This document shows, piece after piece, positions 60,240-64,000 of a DNA stretch of 64,000 nucleotides. Numbering within the stretch: position 1 is the stretch's first letter; every line of letters begins with the position of its first letter. Origin of the DNA: CAJQQY01 sp964564545 (lineage in GTDB: Bacteria; Bacteroidota; Bacteroidia; Chitinophagales; Saprospiraceae); contig CAZMBP010000057.1 in NCBI GenBank assembly GCA_964564545.1, positions 1 to 64,000 on the forward strand, read 5' to 3'. The notes beneath the pieces are model-generated. The model searched no databases, was not told where the DNA came from, and was given only the letters and a program-made list of their open reading frames with translations. Made by a program: the position numbers and the translations under genes.

Positions 60240-62693
60240 TTATTCTTTTACCACTTTTTTAACACCTATTTCGCCTGTTTCATTTTTTACTTTACAAAAA
60301 TAGAATCCTCGATTCAAACTTGACAAGTCAATTTGATTGGTATTATTTCTCATCAAAACTAACTGACCTAACTGGTCGTAAATTTCAATTTTGGCAACTT
60401 CAAATTTTGATTGAATAGACAATACATTTAAAGTTGGAATTGGAAAAATAGAAAATTGTAATTGAGTAGTTTCCTTTGTTGAAACAAGTCCTGTATTACC
60501 GAACCAAACTACTTTGTCTTGAATTGGAGAAACGGCTAGAACATCAATATCCCCATCTCCATCAATATCATCAGCATATATATCTTCTACATTTTCTACA
60601 TCCAAAGAAATAATTTGTTCAGTCCCAAAGTTTCCTTGTCCATCTAGATTCTCAAGCCAAGCTACTTTATTTAGAAACCTAACAGCAGTAATTAAGTCTC
60701 CATCTCCATCCCCGTCTAAATCTATTGGAAATATTGAACTGATTCCAAAAGCTACATCTGAAATTATTTTTTGTGGCCCAAAAGTTCCCAGTCCATCTTC
60801 ATTTTCATACCATACAATTTTACTTTCAAGACTAGATGCTACAATAACATCCATGTCCCCATCACTATCTACATCATACATAAATACTTCTATTGGGCCT
60901 TCTAGATTTGAAGGGATGACTTTTTGATCGCCAAATTCACCTTGCCCATTCGTATTTTCATTCCAAAAAACTTTATCCTCATAAAATGAAACTGCAACCA
61001 TATCTAAATCCCCATCTCCATCAAGATCATTTACACTAACAGACCTGACACCTTCTGCATCTGCTACTACAGGCTGAGCTTCAAAATTTCCTAATCCATC
61101 CATATTTTTATACCACACAACTTTGTTTCCTTCTCCAGCAATTATATCTACATCTCCATCCCCATCAATATCTCTAGACCTAATCGAAAAGACTCCAGTA
61201 GCTTCAGTTGTAATAATATGTTCTTCACTAAAATCTCCTAATCCATCTAAATTTTCATACCACACAATTTTATCATCACCTGAAATAACATATAGTGTAG
61301 CGACAATATCCATATCTCCATCACCGTCAATATCAGAGGTATGTAAATCATAAGTCCAATAAGCCTCTACAGTAACTACATATTGTGTATCAATACCACC
61401 CAGCCCATCAATGTTTTCATACCAGGCTATTTTTTCATCACCTAAAGAGGAAGATAAAATATCCTTATCCCCATCTCCATCAAGATCAGCCGAATAAACT
61501 CTATAGGCACCATCTGCTGTATTTTTATTCAAAACATTTTGATTCCCAAAATTACCTAGGCCATCTATATTTTCATACCAGGCTATTTTATCATCACCAT
61601 AGGAAGCAGATAATGCATCTAAGTCTCCATCATTATCTAAATCACCTGCGTAAATGGAGGTAGCTTCATCTGTTTCAATAGAGATAATTTTCTCTGTACT
61701 AAAACTCCCCTGACCATCTAGGTTTTCGTACCACACTATTTTATCCTCCAACCTAGACGACGATACTAAATCTAAATCTCCATCTTGATCAAGATCAAAA
61801 GAATTAATTGAGCTTACTCCATCTATTTCAGTTGCAACAACCTGTTCACTTCCATAGTCAAATTGACCATCTAGGTTCTCATACCAAGTAATTTTGTCCT
61901 CATTATAGTAAGCTAAAAATATATCTATATCATTATCACTATCTATGTCTGAAAAATGCATATTATATAGCCCTCCTACATTTATTAAAGTATGAGGTAC
62001 ACTAAAGTTTCCCTGACTATTTAAGTTTTCATACCAAACTATCTTATAATCATAATTAGAAATAACATCCATATCGCCATCATTATCTATATCAAAAGAA
62101 GTTACAGAAAACCCAGTTGGTCCACCAATCGAAAATTCAATTAATTGTTGTGTACCTAGCGTTCCTTGCCCATCTGTATTTTCAAACCACATTATTGCAT
62201 TTCCAGTAGTGCATATCACATCAAGATCCGAATCGCCATCTAAATCTGATGTGAAAACCGATGCAGTAATATTAGTAGAACTTATCATAATAATTTGTTC
62301 TTCCCCAAAAGAACCTTGGCCATTTAAATTTTCATACCATGCTATCTTATTAGAACTAGAAGTTCTAGCTGTAGAAAAAACATCTAAATCTCCATCTCCA
62401 TCAAAATCAGACGTAATAATTGTTTCAGCTCCCCATGCTTCCTTTGTAATTATTTGTTGATCTCCAAAGATTCCTTGACCACCTAAATTTTTATACCATG
62501 CAACTTTTCCCTCTCTTGATGCTGAAAGTATATCCTCAAATCCATCATTATCTATATCTGAGGTATAAACAGCATTTGCACCATCGGTAGAAAGTGTATT
62601 ATTTATAACTATGTGTTCCTCAAATCCAAGTTGGCCAAATCCATCAAAAAAAATAAAAAAGGTAAGTAATAAGAGTAGTTTAGATTTCATCAT
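60240..62693 (-). CDS. secreted FG-GAP/VCBS repeat protein with type IX sorting domain
   Basis: An 817-residue protein with a signal peptide (LLLLLTFFIFFDGFGQ), about 14 tandem repeats of roughly 50 residues, and a C-terminal type A sorting domain (FSIFPIPTLNVLSIQS, YDQLGQLVLM, LNRGFYFCKV...VKKVVKE). Each repeat has a calcium-type loop of the form DIDGDGDxD, a small strand and a KIxWYENxDGxG turn, as in beta-propeller/VCBS proteins. That many repeats could make two seven-bladed propellers. It should be exported by the type IX system and may act in adhesion or ligand binding; no catalytic domain is present. Two adjacent ATG codons (62693, 62690) are possible starts. Confidence 0.9.
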   Translation of the reverse strand: MMKSKLLLLLTFFIFFDGFGQLGFEEHIVINNTLSTDGANAVYTSDIDNDGFEDILSASREGKVAWYKNLGGQGIFGDQQIITKEAWGAETIITSDFDGDGDLDVFSTARTSSSNKIAWYENLNGQGSFGEEQIIMISSTNITASVFTSDLDGDSDLDVICTTGNAIMWFENTDGQGTLGTQQLIEFSIGGPTGFSVTSFDIDNDGDMDVISNYDYKIVWYENLNSQGNFSVPHTLINVGGLYNMHFSDIDSDNDIDIFLAYYNEDKITWYENLDGQFDYGSEQVVATEIDGVSSINSFDLDQDGDLDLVSSSRLEDKIVWYENLDGQGSFSTEKIISIETDEATSIYAGDLDNDGDLDALSASYGDDKIAWYENIDGLGNFGNQNVLNKNTADGAYRVYSADLDGDGDKDILSSSLGDEKIAWYENIDGLGGIDTQYVVTVEAYWTYDLHTSDIDGDGDMDIVATLYVISGDDKIVWYENLDGLGDFSEEHIITTEATGVFSIRSRDIDGDGDVDIIAGEGNKVVWYKNMDGLGNFEAQPVVADAEGVRSVSVNDLDGDGDLDMVAVSFYEDKVFWNENTNGQGEFGDQKVIPSNLEGPIEVFMYDVDSDGDMDVIVASSLESKIVWYENEDGLGTFGPQKIISDVAFGISSIFPIDLDGDGDGDLITAVRFLNKVAWLENLDGQGNFGTEQIISLDVENVEDIYADDIDGDGDIDVLAVSPIQDKVVWFGNTGLVSTKETTQLQFSIFPIPTLNVLSIQSKFEVAKIEIYDQLGQLVLMRNNTNQIDLSSLNRGFYFCKVKNETGEIGVKKVVKE

Positions 62694-62760
62694 TTTGTTG
62701 TTGTTTTATAAGAAAGACGTTAAAAAAACAAAATAAAAATAAATTCTATTACAAAGAAAA

Positions 62761-62799
62761 AGCCCTCGAAATATCCAATATACTTCGAAGGCTCCCTTT
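62761..62799 (-). terminator. terminator of the symporter gene
   Basis: On the minus strand AGCCTTCGAAG and TTCGAGGGCT form a stem with one mismatch followed by TTTTTC, 30 bp after the symporter stop. Confidence 0.7.
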
Positions 62800-62826
62800 T
62801 TATTTTCCTAAAATCTACTAATCATT

Positions 62827-64000
62827 TCAGCCTTCCCAAGAAGGCGTTTCCGTTTCCCCTTCCAACTTCGGTTCCCAATACGAGATTGCCAACAAGCCTA
62901 AAAAGGTCAAAATTCCATTCAATCCAATATTCAAAAATCCTAATTCAAAGCCAATGAATAATTTATTCACTTGTAAAAAATAAGTAATCAATGGAGCAAC
63001 GACACAAATCACAGGAACCATCCAACCATCTTGTATTTTTGATTTGGAAAATAGTCCAAATGTAAATAACCCTAACAATGGACCATAAGTATAACCTGCT
63101 GCTGCAAACAAATTATTAATTACTGGTTTGTCAGTCAAATAATAGGAAGCGATGATAACTAAAAACAACAAAACCGAAAAGCCAATGTGAACAGCGAATC
63201 TAGTCTTTTTATTCTCTCCCTCCGATTTATCATTTTTTTCCATATCCAAAAAATCCACACAAAAGGAAGTTGTCAAAGAAGTCAATGCAGAATCAGCACT
63301 CGAATAAGCTGCGGCAATCAATCCTAAAATAAATACAATACCGATTGCAGGTGAAAGATTCTCCAAAGCAATTGCTGCAAAAAGTTGATCTGTTCGTTCT
63401 GGAATTTCGATTCCAACATTTGATGCATAAATATAAAGCAACGCTCCTAATCCTAAAAACAACATATTTACAAAAACTAAAATTACGCTAAAAGTAAATA
63501 CATTCTTTTGCGCATCTTTCAAAGTTCTACAACTTAAGTTCTTTTGCATCATATCTTGATCCAATCCAGTCATCACGATGGCGATCAATGCTCCCGAGAT
63601 AAATTGTTTGAAAAAATTATTGGAGTCAGTCATAAAGTTATCGAAGTAAAACATTTGGCTATACTCACTTTGTTGAATTGTTCCTATGAGTTCTCCAACA
63701 TTTTTATCCAAAGCATTTCCAATGGCAAAAATTGTCAAGACTACTGCTGTCAACATAAAAAAGGTCTGCAAAGTATCCGTCCATACAATTGTACGAATAC
63801 CTCCTTTAAATGTATAAATCCAAATCAACAAAATCGTAGCCGCCACAACAAACCAAAATGGAATTTCCATATCAAACCCTTCTGTAATCTGAAGAAATAC
63901 AATCGCTACCAAAAATAACCGAAGTGATGCTCCAATCACTCTTGATAATAAAAAATAAAATGCTCCAGTTTTATAAGACCATTTCCCAAACCTCTCTTCC
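62827..64000 (-). CDS. sodium:solute symporter (SSF family), 3' part
   Basis: The C-terminal 390 residues of a sodium/solute symporter; the 5' end lies beyond the window edge. An apparent GTG start at 63939 is only an internal codon, since the same frame continues upstream as EERFGKWSYKTGAFYFLLSR and on to base 64000. About nine or ten membrane helices remain, with TFKGGIRTIVWTDTLQTFFM, GLDQDMMQKNLSCRTLKDAQ and IAAAYSSADSALTSLTTSFC, the last being the sodium-site helix of this family. The substrate (sugar, sialic acid, proline or other) cannot be told. The C-terminus (KLEGETETPSWEG) is short. Confidence 0.9.
   Translation of the reverse strand, partial: EERFGKWSYKTGAFYFLLSRVIGASLRLFLVAIVFLQITEGFDMEIPFWFVVAATILLIWIYTFKGGIRTIVWTDTLQTFFMLTAVVLTIFAIGNALDKNVGELIGTIQQSEYSQMFYFDNFMTDSNNFFKQFISGALIAIVMTGLDQDMMQKNLSCRTLKDAQKNVFTFSVILVFVNMLFLGLGALLYIYASNVGIEIPERTDQLFAAIALENLSPAIGIVFILGLIAAAYSSADSALTSLTTSFCVDFLDMEKNDKSEGENKKTRFAVHIGFSVLLFLVIIASYYLTDKPVINNLFAAAGYTYGPLLGLFTFGLFSKSKIQDGWMVPVICVVAPLITYFLQVNKLFIGFELGFLNIGLNGILTFLGLLAISYWEPKLEGETETPSWEG

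Noticed and set aside
1..64000. CRISPR array, tRNA, rRNA, prophage, insertion sequence or defence island
   Set aside because: No regularly spaced repeats, cloverleaf sequences, transposase, integrase or nuclease-type defence genes were seen anywhere in the window.

Overview
The window is A+T-rich, gene-dense chromosomal DNA from a member of the Bacteroidota, probably close to Saprospiraceae or a similar marine/flavobacterial lineage. The evidence is the type IX secretion protein PorQ, several proteins with C-terminal type IX sorting domains, many small lipoproteins, a TonB-dependent receptor with a CarboxypepD_reg-like N-terminus, and promoter sites of the Bacteroidota form TTG ... TANNTTTG with no visible Shine-Dalgarno rule. 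The exact genus cannot be read from the sequence. No transposase, phage gene, CRISPR array, tRNA or rRNA was found.

Layout. 1-10 kb: a lipoprotein, Fe/Mn superoxide dismutase, a VOC-fold protein followed by a frameshifted remnant of a secreted protein, a mitochondrial-type citrate synthase, a DUF3109 Cys-rich protein, a PpiD/SurA-like folding factor and UDP-glucose dehydrogenase. 10-16 kb: a MORN-repeat lipoprotein, PorQ, a DUF2064 transferase-like protein, and a TolC plus HlyD efflux pair without its pump. 15.3-16.2 kb: a gene-free stretch with two terminator hairpins, one in an attenuator-like arrangement. 16-18.3 kb: iscS-iscU-iscA. 18.6-30 kb: large surface and secreted proteins (a SprA-like barrel, a metzincin protease with a sorting tail, a pectate-lyase-fold protein) and a HupE/UreJ protein. 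30-38 kb: adenosylhomocysteinase, an Lrp regulator, a DUF1573 protein, lipoproteins, and an ECF sigma/anti-sigma pair divergent from a fasciclin gene. 38-48 kb: an SGNH hydrolase, a secreted DUF2723-tail-like protein, an enoyl-CoA hydratase/3-hydroxyacyl-CoA dehydrogenase pair, sugar-transfer proteins, DUF6702-yidD and hemB. 48-64 kb: a second ECF sigma factor, uvrA, a membrane class III adenylate cyclase, a TonB-dependent receptor, an OmpA/TonB-like fusion, a WYL regulator with a GyrI-like protein, a 14-repeat FG-GAP protein and the 3' part of a sodium:solute symporter.

Genes that work together: iscSUA build Fe-S clusters; the acyl-CoA pair suggests beta-oxidation or phenylacetate-type degradation; PorQ supports export of the sorting-domain proteins encoded here; the sigma/anti-sigma pair probably controls the neighbouring fasciclin gene; TolC and HlyD form the outer part of an efflux pump.

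The most unusual signals lie between genes. One is a family of paired inverted GC-rich palindromes (CCCCTGTCCCC...GGGGAAC) placed exactly at the stop codons of convergent genes. A second is a 26-bp inverted-repeat element (ACGTAG..GTCTGCTTT..CTGACCT) present three times. Others are an iterated AACGGTTAATGATT palindrome and the attenuator-like leader upstream of iscS. No clear new multi-gene system is visible; the repeat families and the sigma/fasciclin cassette are the best leads.
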